Assembly: GCF_900100275.1 (NCBI RefSeq) | Contig: NZ_FNET01000021.1 | Location: 62,001 to 126,000 of the forward strand | Direction: 5' to 3' | Length of the DNA stretch: 64,000 nt | Origin: Lentzea albidocapillata subsp. violacea | GTDB taxonomy: Bacteria; Actinomycetota; Actinomycetes; Mycobacteriales; Pseudonocardiaceae | Part shown: in pieces, positions 56,049 to 63,513 of the stretch | Layout: each line of letters begins with the position of its first letter | Position numbering within the stretch: the first letter of the stretch is position 1 | Notes under the pieces: model-generated | The model's input: only the letters and a program-made list of their open reading frames with translations | What the model was told of the DNA's origin: nothing | Database searches by the model: none | Made by a program: the position numbers and the translations under genes

Positions 56049-56475
56049 AGGGCACCCATTCGATGCATGTGGGCCGTTTCCTGGTGGTCAGCCACTCGGT
56101 TAACGCGGCGTGAGCGTCTTCTATCTGGATCACTGCGGATTGCGGAAAAACTGCGCCAGTGTCGCCGTTGAAAATCAAGTCCACGGCGAAAGGAAGTCTG
56201 CCCGCATTGAACGAGTTGGCGACGGTCATAGTGGGATCGTCATGGTCTATGTAGTTAAGCGCGGCTACCCCGCGCGCGGGTGACGCACTGACTCGGAGTT
56301 GGTGGTTCGGGTACGGCCCTTTGGGTTCGCTGTAGTACTGCTCGTCACCGATAGCGAGAAGTGTTTCCCAGTCGGTGTGCTCGGTGTCCAGCACTTCGTC
56401 TACAAGCTGTGTGCACTCGATGATTCCGCGAGCGACGCGGCCTATTTGCGTCGTAAGGGTCGCGGTGACGATCAT
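56035..56475 (-). CDS. Imm1-family immunity-like protein
   Basis: 146 residues from ATG 56475, with the Imm1 pattern: two-strand start (IVTATLTTQ), LLAIGDEQYYSEPKGPYPNH, AALNYIDHDD, and the ending RPTCIEWVPYDEY. Imm1 (DddI-like) proteins neutralise deaminase and other polymorphic toxins. First gene of the leftward low-GC operon; no cognate toxin is seen in the element, so it may protect the host against rivals. Confidence 0.65.
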   Translation of the reverse strand: MIVTATLTTQIGRVARGIIECTQLVDEVLDTEHTDWETLLAIGDEQYYSEPKGPYPNHQLRVSASPARGVAALNYIDHDDPTMTVANSFNAGRLPFAVDLIFNGDTGAVFPQSAVIQIEDAHAALTEWLTTRKRPTCIEWVPYDEY

Positions 56476-56990
56476 CTCTGTCCCGTCACAATCTCATTGG
56501 GGCCTATGTGCTCGTTCGATCACGTGCGCAAACAACCACGTCGATTAAGTCACCACTTGCGTATGAGGTCTATGGCGTGCGGAGCATGCGGCATGCTTGC
56601 GGTTGCATGTCCGCAGTTCAGGGCGGGTGTGGTGGCATAGGTGAGTCACCCGATAGCGCTAGAGCCTCTGATGCCGCGCGGCGTTGCAGCATTCCTGACT
56701 GATCGCATACCCGGCCGACTTGCGCGTTTCCGCAGTTCAGAGCATGCGTGAACATGCCTAGAAAGATCAACATGCCACCGATGGCATAAGGCGGAGAAAT
56801 ATGCTTTATCGGCATGTTGATCACTCATTGCGATCGCCCGACCAGGCGTTATGTCACATTGGGAATAGTGCATGCAGAAACGTACATGGAGGTTCCTGTT
56901 GGCAGGCGGCTTACTTGAGTTGTCGCCCCGCACCGAGTGGGGCACCGGCTCTCACAAGAGGGCCGCCAACCAAATAGTTAGGAACAACTC
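56476..56990. other. 515-bp non-coding, repeat-rich interval of the element
   Basis: No gene is supported. It contains the direct repeat TCCGCAGTTCAG twice (56610-56621 and 56729-56740), several CATGCC/GCATGC words, and a 12-bp inverted repeat GATCAACATGCC (56765-56776) with its complement at 56811-56822. These repeats lie between the divergent Imm1 operon and the TraB operon, where actinomycete ICEs carry clt/origin sites. Candidate transfer or replication locus. Confidence 0.5.
56765..56822. repeat. 12-bp inverted repeat upstream of the transfer genes
   Basis: GATCAACATGCC and GGCATGTTGATC, perfect arms separated by 34 bp, about 170 bp before the gene at 56991. A third AACATGCC copy lies just before (about 56751-56758). 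Could bind the element's XRE regulator or the TraB translocase (inference). Confidence 0.7.
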
Positions 56991-57335
56991 ATGTTCGAGA
57001 CTCCGGAACAGATGCAGAACCGTTTGTTTCACCTGGCGTGGCTGGGTGAGGAACTCCCCGAAATCGCGGCACAGCGTGACGGCGGATGGATTTACCGGCA
57101 GATCGCCAGGGAAGCGGCGGCCGTGCTGGCCGTGGCTACCGAGTACATCAGTGAGAACGAATTGGCGCGGGTGTTCATGGACGCTCGCGGAACGCTGTCG
57201 GCCGACTCGCCCGAGGAACAGTCTCGGGACGCGGTACGGGCGGCATGGCTCGACACCGACGCGTTGACCTCCACCAGCTGGGTGCCGACGCAGCGAACAC
57301 CCGAGGTACCGACCCGCGCGGACGGTGGCCGATGA
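56991..57335 (+). CDS. Small conserved-type protein coupled to TraB
   Basis: 114 residues from ATG 56991 (AGGAACAA ribosome region). Helical start (PEQMQNRLFHLAWLGEELPE; WIYRQIAREAAAVLAVATEY) and an unstructured end. Its stop overlaps the translocase ATG (ATGA), so both are co-translated. Similar small genes precede traB in actinomycete ICEs; function unknown. Confidence 0.7.
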   Translation: MFETPEQMQNRLFHLAWLGEELPEIAAQRDGGWIYRQIAREAAAVLAVATEYISENELARVFMDARGTLSADSPEEQSRDAVRAAWLDTDALTSTSWVPTQRTPEVPTRADGGR

Positions 57336-59551
57336 GCGTTCGTGGTGTGACGCGGGCAGTGGTGGCGCGGGTGCGCGCCGCCCTGCTCGGGTGGCTGGGC
57401 TCGTTTGGTGTCGTGGTCGGCTCGGTGGCCGTCACGAAATCGGTCACGAAACGTGTTGTGGCGTGGTGGGTCGAGCGCGTGTTGCGCTCGCCTGCCTGTC
57501 TCATCGCGTCGGCGTGGATGCGGGAAACCGTTGGCAGCATTAGGGATTGGCGCGTCTGGCCCGTGCTGGCGGAGTGGGTTCGGTCGGTCGTACGGGCGGT
57601 GTGGCGGGTCGCCGGGCCGTCCGTGCGGGACGCGGTCGGATGGCTGCGGCACCGTGCGCCGGGTGTGGTGTGGCGGGGTGTGTGCTGGTTCGCGCGGCGT
57701 GCGCCCCGCTGGACGTGGCGGGCCACGGTCTACGCCCTGGTCGGTGCGTGGTGGGTGCTGTCGCGCACGGTGCGGTGGGCGTCCGGGCACGCCTCGTATG
57801 CGGGTCTGGTCCGGCAGATGGATGACGACCAGCGGCACGGGACCGCGAAGCGGTTGCGGGAGGAGTGGGCGCGCATGGCCGCGCTGCGGTCGGTGCTCGT
57901 GCTGATCGTCGCCGTGGTCGTGGCGCTGGTGGTGACCGGTGTCGCGGACAAGATCGGGACCGCCGCCGCGGCTTTGATCACCAGCGGTGTGTTTGCGCTG
58001 GTAGGGCGGGGTGTGAGGTCCACGCCGGCTGGAGATGATCATGGTCAGGATGTGATTGTCCACAGTGGCCTGGATGAGCCGTTTCCGATCGCCGATGCGC
58101 ACACCCGCGCGGAGGCTGCGGACGCGGTGTCACGGGCGCTGCGCACTGAGGGTGTGGACCTGCGGATGGTCGGCGAAGCTGTGCGCCAGGGGTGGGGGTG
58201 GGAAGTCCCGGTGATCTTGCGCCGGGGCACCCCGAGTCAGGTGGTCGACAAGTTGGCCGCGCTGGAGACCACACTCGATCTCCCGGCGGGCGGGGCGATG
58301 GCGTCCCCGGACCGCACGCGCCGTGCCCGGGTGGTGATTCGGCTGGCCGAACGAGACCCGTTCCTGGGCTTGCAGGCCGCGCCAGCGCGGACCGCGTTGC
58401 CGCTGGTGTCGCGGTCGATCACCGACCGGTTGCAGGTGGGTTCGGTGATCACGGGTGAGCCGTTGGCGCTCGGGTTGCTCGGGGTGCACGGGGTCGTGAT
58501 CGGGGACACCGGTTCGGGGAAGTCCTCGACTCTGTGCACGCTGGCCGACGCGGTGACCGACTGTGCCGACGCGACCGTGTGGGATCTCGATCCGGCAGGC
58601 ACGGGTTTGGACGTGCTGGCCGACTCGATCGAGCGCAGCGAGCGCACCCGCGCGGGCATTGAGGACGCTCTCGCGGACGCGCTCGCCCTGGCGGAAGTCC
58701 GGCCACACCTGTTGCGGGACATGGGCATGGCAGGGCGTGAGTGGGTGCCCTCACCCGAGCACCCGGCGGTGATCGTGTTCGTGGACGAGTATCCGCGATT
58801 GTCCAATGCTGCCAAGGAAATGGCGGTGGACATCCTCCGCATCGGACGCAAGGCGCGGGTGTCTCTGTTGCTCGCCTCGACAGAGGCGACGTCGGACACG
58901 CTCGGGGACGCGATCGCCGACACCACGGCGCTCAAGATCCTGCACGCGTGTCGGCACGCGGACGTCCGGTTGGTGCTCGGGCCGTCGATGCTCGGGGATG
59001 GGTGGCGGCCGGACCGGTTGAACCCGGCATCGGCCGACAGCCCCGAGGATGCCGGGTGCGGGTACGTCTACGCCCCGCACTACCGCGACCCCGTGCTGTC
59101 GAAGTTCCGGCCCGTGTCCGACGAGGACACAGCCGACCGGGCGCGACAGCGCGCACCGCACCGCCCCCGGGTGGACGCGGTGTCATGGGAAGCGGCACGC
59201 AAACGCCGTCACAGCAACGAATCCGGCTTCACGACCGGCAAGGGCGGCCGTCACCGCGCGGTGCTCGCTCTGCCGTCCCCGCGTAGCGGGGAACCTGCCG
59301 GGCTGGACCGAATGGTCGTGGCGGACGTGCTGGCCGCGTTCGGTGACGACGAACGGCTGTGGACCGTGGACCTGCTGGCCAGGCTCGCCGACCGCCACGA
59401 CCGCTACGCGGAATGGACCCCGGACGATCTCGCGGAGGCGTTGCGGCCTCTGGGGCTCTCTGCGGTCCAGATCCGCCAGGGGGACAGCAACAGGCGGGGA
59501 TACCTCCGTCAGGCCGTCTCGGACGCTCTGAGCCGCGCGGAGAGGGGGTGA
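57332..59551 (+). CDS. FtsK/SpoIIIE-type DNA translocase (TraB-like)
   Basis: 739 residues from ATG 57332. First about 170 residues are Arg/Trp rich, with two membrane helices near 145 (TVYALVGAWWVLSRTV) and 190-215 (LVLIVAVVVALVVTG). The ATPase has Walker A VVIGDTGSGKSSTLC near 390 and Walker B AVIVFVDEYPRLS near 482. The C-terminal 60 residues form a small winged-helix-like end (DLAEALRPLGLSAVQIRQGD) comparable to the FtsK gamma domain. Such proteins pump double-stranded DNA between mycelial cells in actinomycete conjugation. Confidence 0.9.
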   Translation: MSVRGVTRAVVARVRAALLGWLGSFGVVVGSVAVTKSVTKRVVAWWVERVLRSPACLIASAWMRETVGSIRDWRVWPVLAEWVRSVVRAVWRVAGPSVRDAVGWLRHRAPGVVWRGVCWFARRAPRWTWRATVYALVGAWWVLSRTVRWASGHASYAGLVRQMDDDQRHGTAKRLREEWARMAALRSVLVLIVAVVVALVVTGVADKIGTAAAALITSGVFALVGRGVRSTPAGDDHGQDVIVHSGLDEPFPIADAHTRAEAADAVSRALRTEGVDLRMVGEAVRQGWGWEVPVILRRGTPSQVVDKLAALETTLDLPAGGAMASPDRTRRARVVIRLAERDPFLGLQAAPARTALPLVSRSITDRLQVGSVITGEPLALGLLGVHGVVIGDTGSGKSSTLCTLADAVTDCADATVWDLDPAGTGLDVLADSIERSERTRAGIEDALADALALAEVRPHLLRDMGMAGREWVPSPEHPAVIVFVDEYPRLSNAAKEMAVDILRIGRKARVSLLLASTEATSDTLGDAIADTTALKILHACRHADVRLVLGPSMLGDGWRPDRLNPASADSPEDAGCGYVYAPHYRDPVLSKFRPVSDEDTADRARQRAPHRPRVDAVSWEAARKRRHSNESGFTTGKGGRHRAVLALPSPRSGEPAGLDRMVVADVLAAFGDDERLWTVDLLARLADRHDRYAEWTPDDLAEALRPLGLSAVQIRQGDSNRRGYLRQAVSDALSRAERG

Positions 59552-59556
59552 CAAGC

Positions 59557-59775
59557 ATGACCACCACTCAAACCGTGACCGTGGCCGTTCCGCTGATTCT
59601 GGCACTGGTGATCTTCTACGCCGTCAAGCACGGCAAACAGAAGGTTCTCGGTGTCCTGCTCGGAGTGGCGTTCGGCGTGAGCCTCGCGCCGACCGGGATC
59701 GCCGGGCACATGGCCCGCGCGATCAACACGACGATCATCCAAGGGATAACCGCTCTGTCGGGACTGTTCACCTGA
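59557..59775 (+). CDS. Small membrane protein (SpdB-like)
   Basis: 72 residues from ATG 59557 (GTG 59548 possible; GAGAGGGGG precedes). Two hydrophobic helices (VAVPLILALVIFYAVKHG; VLGVLLGVAFGVSLAPTG) and an amphipathic end. Small two-helix proteins after traB in ICEs (Spd) assist intramycelial spread; assignment by position and shape. Confidence 0.68.
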   Translation: MTTTQTVTVAVPLILALVIFYAVKHGKQKVLGVLLGVAFGVSLAPTGIAGHMARAINTTIIQGITALSGLFT

Positions 59776-59826
59776 CAGCACACGAGACAACGCGCCACCG
59801 CGCGGGAAAGGAGGTGACAACAATCA

Positions 59827-60066
59827 GTGAGAGACCATGACCCCACAACGCCAGGAGGTGAATCCACCGGGAGTCAGCCGCTATCCTCTACGCAGGAACG
59901 AGAACCAGAAGCGGCGACAGGTCGTGTCTATGCCTACAACGATCCGGCCACGCTCGCTAAAGCGGGACGCATCATCCGAGCGGCACTAGCACGACGGCAG
60001 GTCAGAAACAGCATCCCACTACCCCGTAAGGGCGACGGTGATGACGACCGAAAACAAGGTGAGTGA
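59827..60066 (+). CDS. Small basic protein of the element
   Basis: 79 residues from GTG 59827, after AAAGGAGGTGAC. Disordered start, then a helix (DPATLAKAGRIIRAALARRQ) and a Lys/Arg/Asp tail. Its last codons lie inside the long palindrome that also ends the convergent integrase. Could be a recombination directionality factor or Spd-like protein; nothing decides. Confidence 0.6.
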   Translation: MRDHDPTTPGGESTGSQPLSSTQEREPEAATGRVYAYNDPATLAKAGRIIRAALARRQVRNSIPLPRKGDGDDDRKQGE

Positions 60067-60124
60067 ACGCGAAACCGGCAGCACCCGAGTGTGGGTGCTG
60101 CCGGTTTCGCGTTCACTCACCTTG
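60055..60124. terminator. Perfect 32-bp-arm bidirectional terminator
   Basis: Inverted repeat 60055-60086 / 60093-60124 with a 6-base loop GAGTGT, all 32 pairs matched. The rightward gene's stop (60064-60066) and the leftward integrase's stop (60117-60119) both lie inside it, at mirror positions. It will form an exceptionally stable hairpin in either transcript. Confidence 0.9.
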
Positions 60125-61574
60125 CCACGTAATCGATCTCGATCCGCTCCGGATCAAACCGGCGTGGCGCTCCGGGGCGCGCTCGGTTCACCGTGATTTT
60201 CACGATGAACAGCCGCAGAAATTCACGCTTCTCATCCAACGTCATGTCCGGCCAAGCTTCTTTAGCACCCTCGATATTGACGTTAATCACCGGTGGCGGC
60301 ATCTCCGCCAGTTCACGCCGCAACTCGCGCTCGTTCTCTTTCAGTCCGTGCCGCGCCTCTTTCCATTCCGTAGCGGTCAACTCACCCGGCGTGGCCCACA
60401 ACGCCGCCAGTTCACCGCGTTGCTTGTCGAGTGCGTCCAGCGCGTTCGAAATCTCGGCACGCCGTGCGCCGTGTTCATCGGCCGCGACAGTCGCCAGGAA
60501 CTCCGGATTGTCGAGCTTCTCGAACAGCCGCTCAACCACGCTGGCCTGCGCCTTCTCAAGCACGATGCCCGTGCAGCCCCGACCGCCCTTGTTGGGATGA
60601 CAGGTGAGGTACGGAACTCGGCGCTTGCCGACCGTTTGCGTCGTACCTGTCATATTGTGCTCACACACCCCGCACACCGCGAGACCACCAGTCAACAGAT
60701 ACTTACGACCAGTCGGATTTCCGATGTGGCGCTCACCAACCGCATACTCGCCCTTGCCGTCAGCACGGGTAACCCGGCGTGGCTGTGACAACTTCAATCG
60801 GCACGCCTGCCACGTCGCGTCATCCAAAATCGGCTTCCAGTTTCCGCGCGCCACAATCTGACCCCGGTAGACACGGTGCCCGGCAATCGTCGGAGATAAC
60901 ACCATCCCTCGCACTGCACTCGGCTGAATTGTGCCGCCGTGCGCACCTCTCAAACCGCGCTCTCGAAACTGTTTCGCGATGTTTGCGAGAGACCAACCCG
61001 TCAACACCCATTCCGCAGCCTGCCGGATAGCGGCAGCCTCCGCCGGAACCTGCACATAGGTTTTCGTGCCGTCCGCAAGCTTGCCGTGCTTGTAGCCGAA
61101 CGGGCGACTACCGGCAGGCTCGCCCAACGCCGCCTTTTCCGCCAGCGTGTCATTGATGCGCCGCTTCAACCGGCGCACCTCGCCAGCGCCAAGCACGGCC
61201 TTGATTCCCGCTACCTCATCTTGCACACGCACGATGCCGTCACGATTTGTGTGCAGCTCCGTAATACCCACAGCGTCCATCTCGGCGGCCAACTGAAACC
61301 ATTGAATCTCGCGCCGCTCGATCCGGTACTGCTCCACCGACCACACGTGCGCTACCTCGCCCCGATTGATCGCCGCGCGCAGATTCTCGTAATCCGGTCG
61401 CACAACGTCGTCATCAGCGGCGGAAAGATGGTTGTCTTTAAAGACTCGAACGGGCATACCAGGCCACGTCGCAGCGGCGTACTCGTGCCCCCAACGCTCC
61501 TGTGCCTGAACGCCTTCCTTGCGTCCCCGGCGGTCGATCGAGATGCGGCAATAAAGTGCAACGTACCTGGTCAT
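60117..61574 (-). CDS. int: Large serine integrase of the element
   Basis: 485 residues from ATG 61574 (TTG 61616 would add 14). Serine-recombinase catalytic start: ALYCRISIDRRGRKEGVQAQ with the nucleophilic Ser in CRIS, then RRLKRRINDTLAEKAALGEP. The recombinase domain (GLRGAHGGTIQPSAVRGMVL) and a Cys4 zinc-ribbon (CGVCEHNMTG...CHPNKGGRGC) follow, then a coiled coil near 380-430 (RRAEISNALDALDKQRGELA). Integrates the circular element at attB inside the VOC gene. Only about 45 bp separate its start from attR, so its promoter is likely in the other end of the element. Confidence 0.93.
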   Translation of the reverse strand: MTRYVALYCRISIDRRGRKEGVQAQERWGHEYAAATWPGMPVRVFKDNHLSAADDDVVRPDYENLRAAINRGEVAHVWSVEQYRIERREIQWFQLAAEMDAVGITELHTNRDGIVRVQDEVAGIKAVLGAGEVRRLKRRINDTLAEKAALGEPAGSRPFGYKHGKLADGTKTYVQVPAEAAAIRQAAEWVLTGWSLANIAKQFRERGLRGAHGGTIQPSAVRGMVLSPTIAGHRVYRGQIVARGNWKPILDDATWQACRLKLSQPRRVTRADGKGEYAVGERHIGNPTGRKYLLTGGLAVCGVCEHNMTGTTQTVGKRRVPYLTCHPNKGGRGCTGIVLEKAQASVVERLFEKLDNPEFLATVAADEHGARRAEISNALDALDKQRGELAALWATPGELTATEWKEARHGLKENERELRRELAEMPPPVINVNIEGAKEAWPDMTLDEKREFLRLFIVKITVNRARPGAPRRFDPERIEIDYVAR

Positions 61575-61618
61575 AACCCCAGAGTGCGCCGGTTCTGTCT
61601 CAACGGCAACTGCCATCG

Positions 61619-61622
61619 GGCA
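61619..61622. other. attR of the integrative element
   Basis: GGCA shared with attL (53174-53177); beyond it the VOC N-terminal half begins (in the codons QRVP on the minus strand). Its location was found by rebuilding the VOC reading frame. Confidence 0.75.
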
Positions 61623-61842
61623 CCCGCTGGAACAGGAACCGCGGTCCCTTGCCGTCCGGGTCGATGATCGCCGCGTAGTCGTCCACCGAGTCGAACGGAA
61701 TGTTGTTCTTCACCGCGAACTCCTCCCACGTGGCAAAGCCGGGAGGCGGCGGCTGCTGCACGTAACCGAGCGCCTGCGCCCAGAAGCCGGCGAGCTTGGG
61801 CGGATCGTTGGCGTCGAACGAGATCTGGATTTCGGTTGCCAT
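61619..61842 (-). pseudogene. VOC/glyoxalase-like gene, N-terminal half (split by the element)
   Basis: 74 codons from ATG 61842: TEIQISFDANDPPKLAGFWA, ALGYVQQPPPPGFATWEEFA and GPRFLFQRVP, a complete first part of a VOC-superfamily fold. Past the junction the frame runs on into the element (DGSCR) and stops at 61600, so the truncated gene yields about 80 residues at most. The remainder of the gene is at 53005-53177. Confidence 0.9.
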
Positions 61843-61898
61843 GCGGCCACCGTAGAGACCAATGCGGACAACCACTGTCCGGAGTAGCGTGCCCTCTC

Positions 61899-62282
61899 AT
61901 GTCACGTCCTGTGCACTTCGAGATCCACGCCGCAGATCCCGGGCGAGCGCGGAACTTCTACTCCTCCGTCTTCGGCTGGAAGATCGAACAGTGGGGCGAC
62001 ATCCCCTACTGGACCATCGTGACCGGCGACGACGACCAGCCCGGCGTGAACGGCGGCCTGCTCCCCCGCCGAGGCCCGGACCCGGCCCCGGACGCACCCG
62101 TCCACGGCTACGTCATGACGATCAGCGTGCCCGACATCGACGTGACCATCGCCGCCATCGAGGTCAACGGCGGCACCGTGGCCCTGCCCAAGGACAAGAT
62201 GCCCGGCGTCGGCCTGCTCGCGTACTACAAGGACACCGAGAACAACATCTTCGGCATCATCCAGCCGGAAGAACGCCAGTAG
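61899..62282 (+). CDS. VOC-family protein
   Basis: 127 residues from ATG 61899. Glyoxalase-like: VHFEIHAADPGRARNFYSSV (first His ligand), WKIEQWGDIPYWTIVTGDDD, VHGYVMTISVPDIDVTI (His) and LAYYKDTENNIFGIIQPE (Glu). CFP30B/YP_001-like actinobacterial VOC group; metal-dependent or ligand-binding role unknown. Divergent from the split VOC gene. Confidence 0.88.
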   Translation: MSRPVHFEIHAADPGRARNFYSSVFGWKIEQWGDIPYWTIVTGDDDQPGVNGGLLPRRGPDPAPDAPVHGYVMTISVPDIDVTIAAIEVNGGTVALPKDKMPGVGLLAYYKDTENNIFGIIQPEERQ

Positions 62283-62453
62283 CGGGTCGCTGCCAGTGCC
62301 GTGACCGGCAGCCTTGCCCCGTATTTCGGCGGTCAGACGGGTGCATCGTGGTGCCGGCCCCGCGTCCTCATCCTGGTTGGCTGTGATGGTTGCCGGGCGT
62401 GGGGAGGTGCCGCGAGGCGCCCCGCTGAGCGCCGGAGGTTGCCGATCATGGCA

Positions 62454-62804
62454 CTAGACGGCAGGCCGCCTCCCCTTGGGCAACCGCGCGACGACGGCCT
62501 CGTAGGAGCCGTCGACCAGCTCCAGCAGGTCGTCGTCGGGCACAGACCCCTTGAGCGCGATGGTGTTCCACCCGTACCGCCCGACGTACCCGCTCACCGT
62601 GACGTCACCGGGAAAGCGCTCTCGCCACACCGAGGCAGCCTCGGCGTCGGCACCACACTTCAACCCGACGGTGTGCAGGTCGAGCCCGATGAAGGCGAAC
62701 GCCTTCCCGCCGACCTTGCACACCAGTTCGGCCTCGCCCCACGGATACGTCTCCTCGGCACCGGGCTTGCCGGCGCAGTAGACGATCAACTCATCCAGTG
62801 TCAC
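62454..62804 (-). CDS. MmcQ/YjbR-family DNA-binding-like protein
   Basis: 116 residues from GTG 62804. YjbR fold: VYCAGKPGAEETYPWGEAEL, FAFIGLDLHTVGLKC, then SGYVGRYGWNTIALKGSVPD and the C-terminal helix. Called 'DNA-binding' from a structural resemblance only. Upstream gap 62283-62453 holds nothing recognisable. Confidence 0.88.
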   Translation of the reverse strand: MTLDELIVYCAGKPGAEETYPWGEAELVCKVGGKAFAFIGLDLHTVGLKCGADAEAASVWRERFPGDVTVSGYVGRYGWNTIALKGSVPDDDLLELVDGSYEAVVARLPKGRRPAV

Positions 62805-62811
62805 AACAGAA

Positions 62812-63243
62812 TTATCGCGCGCCGAACACGGCAACGAAACGAGTGAGCAGCCGGGCGAACACCACCCGCTCCTCCTCACTCCAGTCCGCCATCGCGGCGG
62901 CACAGGCACTCTGCCGGGCCCGATGCAGCTCAGCGGACGTAGCCCGTCCCCGAGGCGTCCGCACCAGCAACACCCGCCGCCCATCGGCCTTGTCCGCGAT
63001 CCTCGCCACCAACCCCGTCTCGACGGCGCTGGTGACGAGCTTGCTGGCCCGAGGCTGATCAACGTGCAGAGCCAAGGCAACACTGGAAACCGTGGCCTGA
63101 GCCCCGGTCCGCTCAGCCGTCTCCACGACATCCAATACGTCAAAGGCAGGCACAGCCAGCTCGGCCAAGGCCCGACGAGACTGACTACGCCGCACAGCGA
63201 TCAGCGCCTGCTCCACCGCGGCAAGGTGGGAGTCCACATCCAC
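62812..63243 (-). CDS. MarR-family regulator
   Basis: 143 residues from GTG 63243 (GTG 63237 possible). Helical start (HLAAVEQALIAVRRSQSRRA), winged helix SSVALALHVDQPRASKLVTS and the wing KADGRRVLLVRTPRG, then dimerising helices. Ends 7 bp before the start of the MmcQ gene, with which it may be co-transcribed. Region 63244-63513 has no supportable gene. Confidence 0.86.
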   Translation of the reverse strand: MDVDSHLAAVEQALIAVRRSQSRRALAELAVPAFDVLDVVETAERTGAQATVSSVALALHVDQPRASKLVTSAVETGLVARIADKADGRRVLLVRTPRGRATSAELHRARQSACAAAMADWSEEERVVFARLLTRFVAVFGAR

Positions 63244-63513
63244 CCCGAGATCATGGCCGCCCACGGCCCCGGCGAAAGCAGACCGCGAACATCTCACCCC
63301 AGAGGGCGATTTACGCGCGAGGCGCGAATCGTTACAAGAGCACCGGACTACGCAACGCACACGGCGATCTAACCCACCGCACGCAACCCGCCTCCACAGT
63401 GGACACGCCACCCCGCACGCGAGCAGTCAGCCAGAACGGTGATGAAGCCGCTGTTGGACGGGCACGACGAAAGCCGCCATCACGCCCGTCATTCCTCACC
63501 AACGCGCCCAGGA

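Larger units (their letters stand above)
53174..61622. mobile_element. 8.4-kb integrative (AICE-like) element inserted in a VOC gene
   Basis: Boundaries follow from the split VOC gene. Content in order: empty 300-bp left end; XRE regulator; leftward low-GC operon of five genes including an Imm1-like gene; 515-bp repeat-rich interval; small protein and FtsK/TraB-type translocase coupled by ATGA; two small Spd-like genes; large palindromic terminator; serine integrase reading leftward, starting about 45 bp from attR. Actinomycete ICEs normally use TraB with an integrase and a Rep protein; no Rep is recognised here, so it may move by TraB transfer of the excised circle or be mobilised by a helper. 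Confidence 0.88.

Noticed and set aside
56618..56824. 68-codon minus-strand frame in the element's intergenic interval
   Set aside because: No ribosome site, overlaps the inverted and direct repeats, and has no family-like pattern.
53174..61622. tRNA as integration target of the element
   Set aside because: No tRNA-like cloverleaf at either end; the VOC reading frame accounts for both boundaries.
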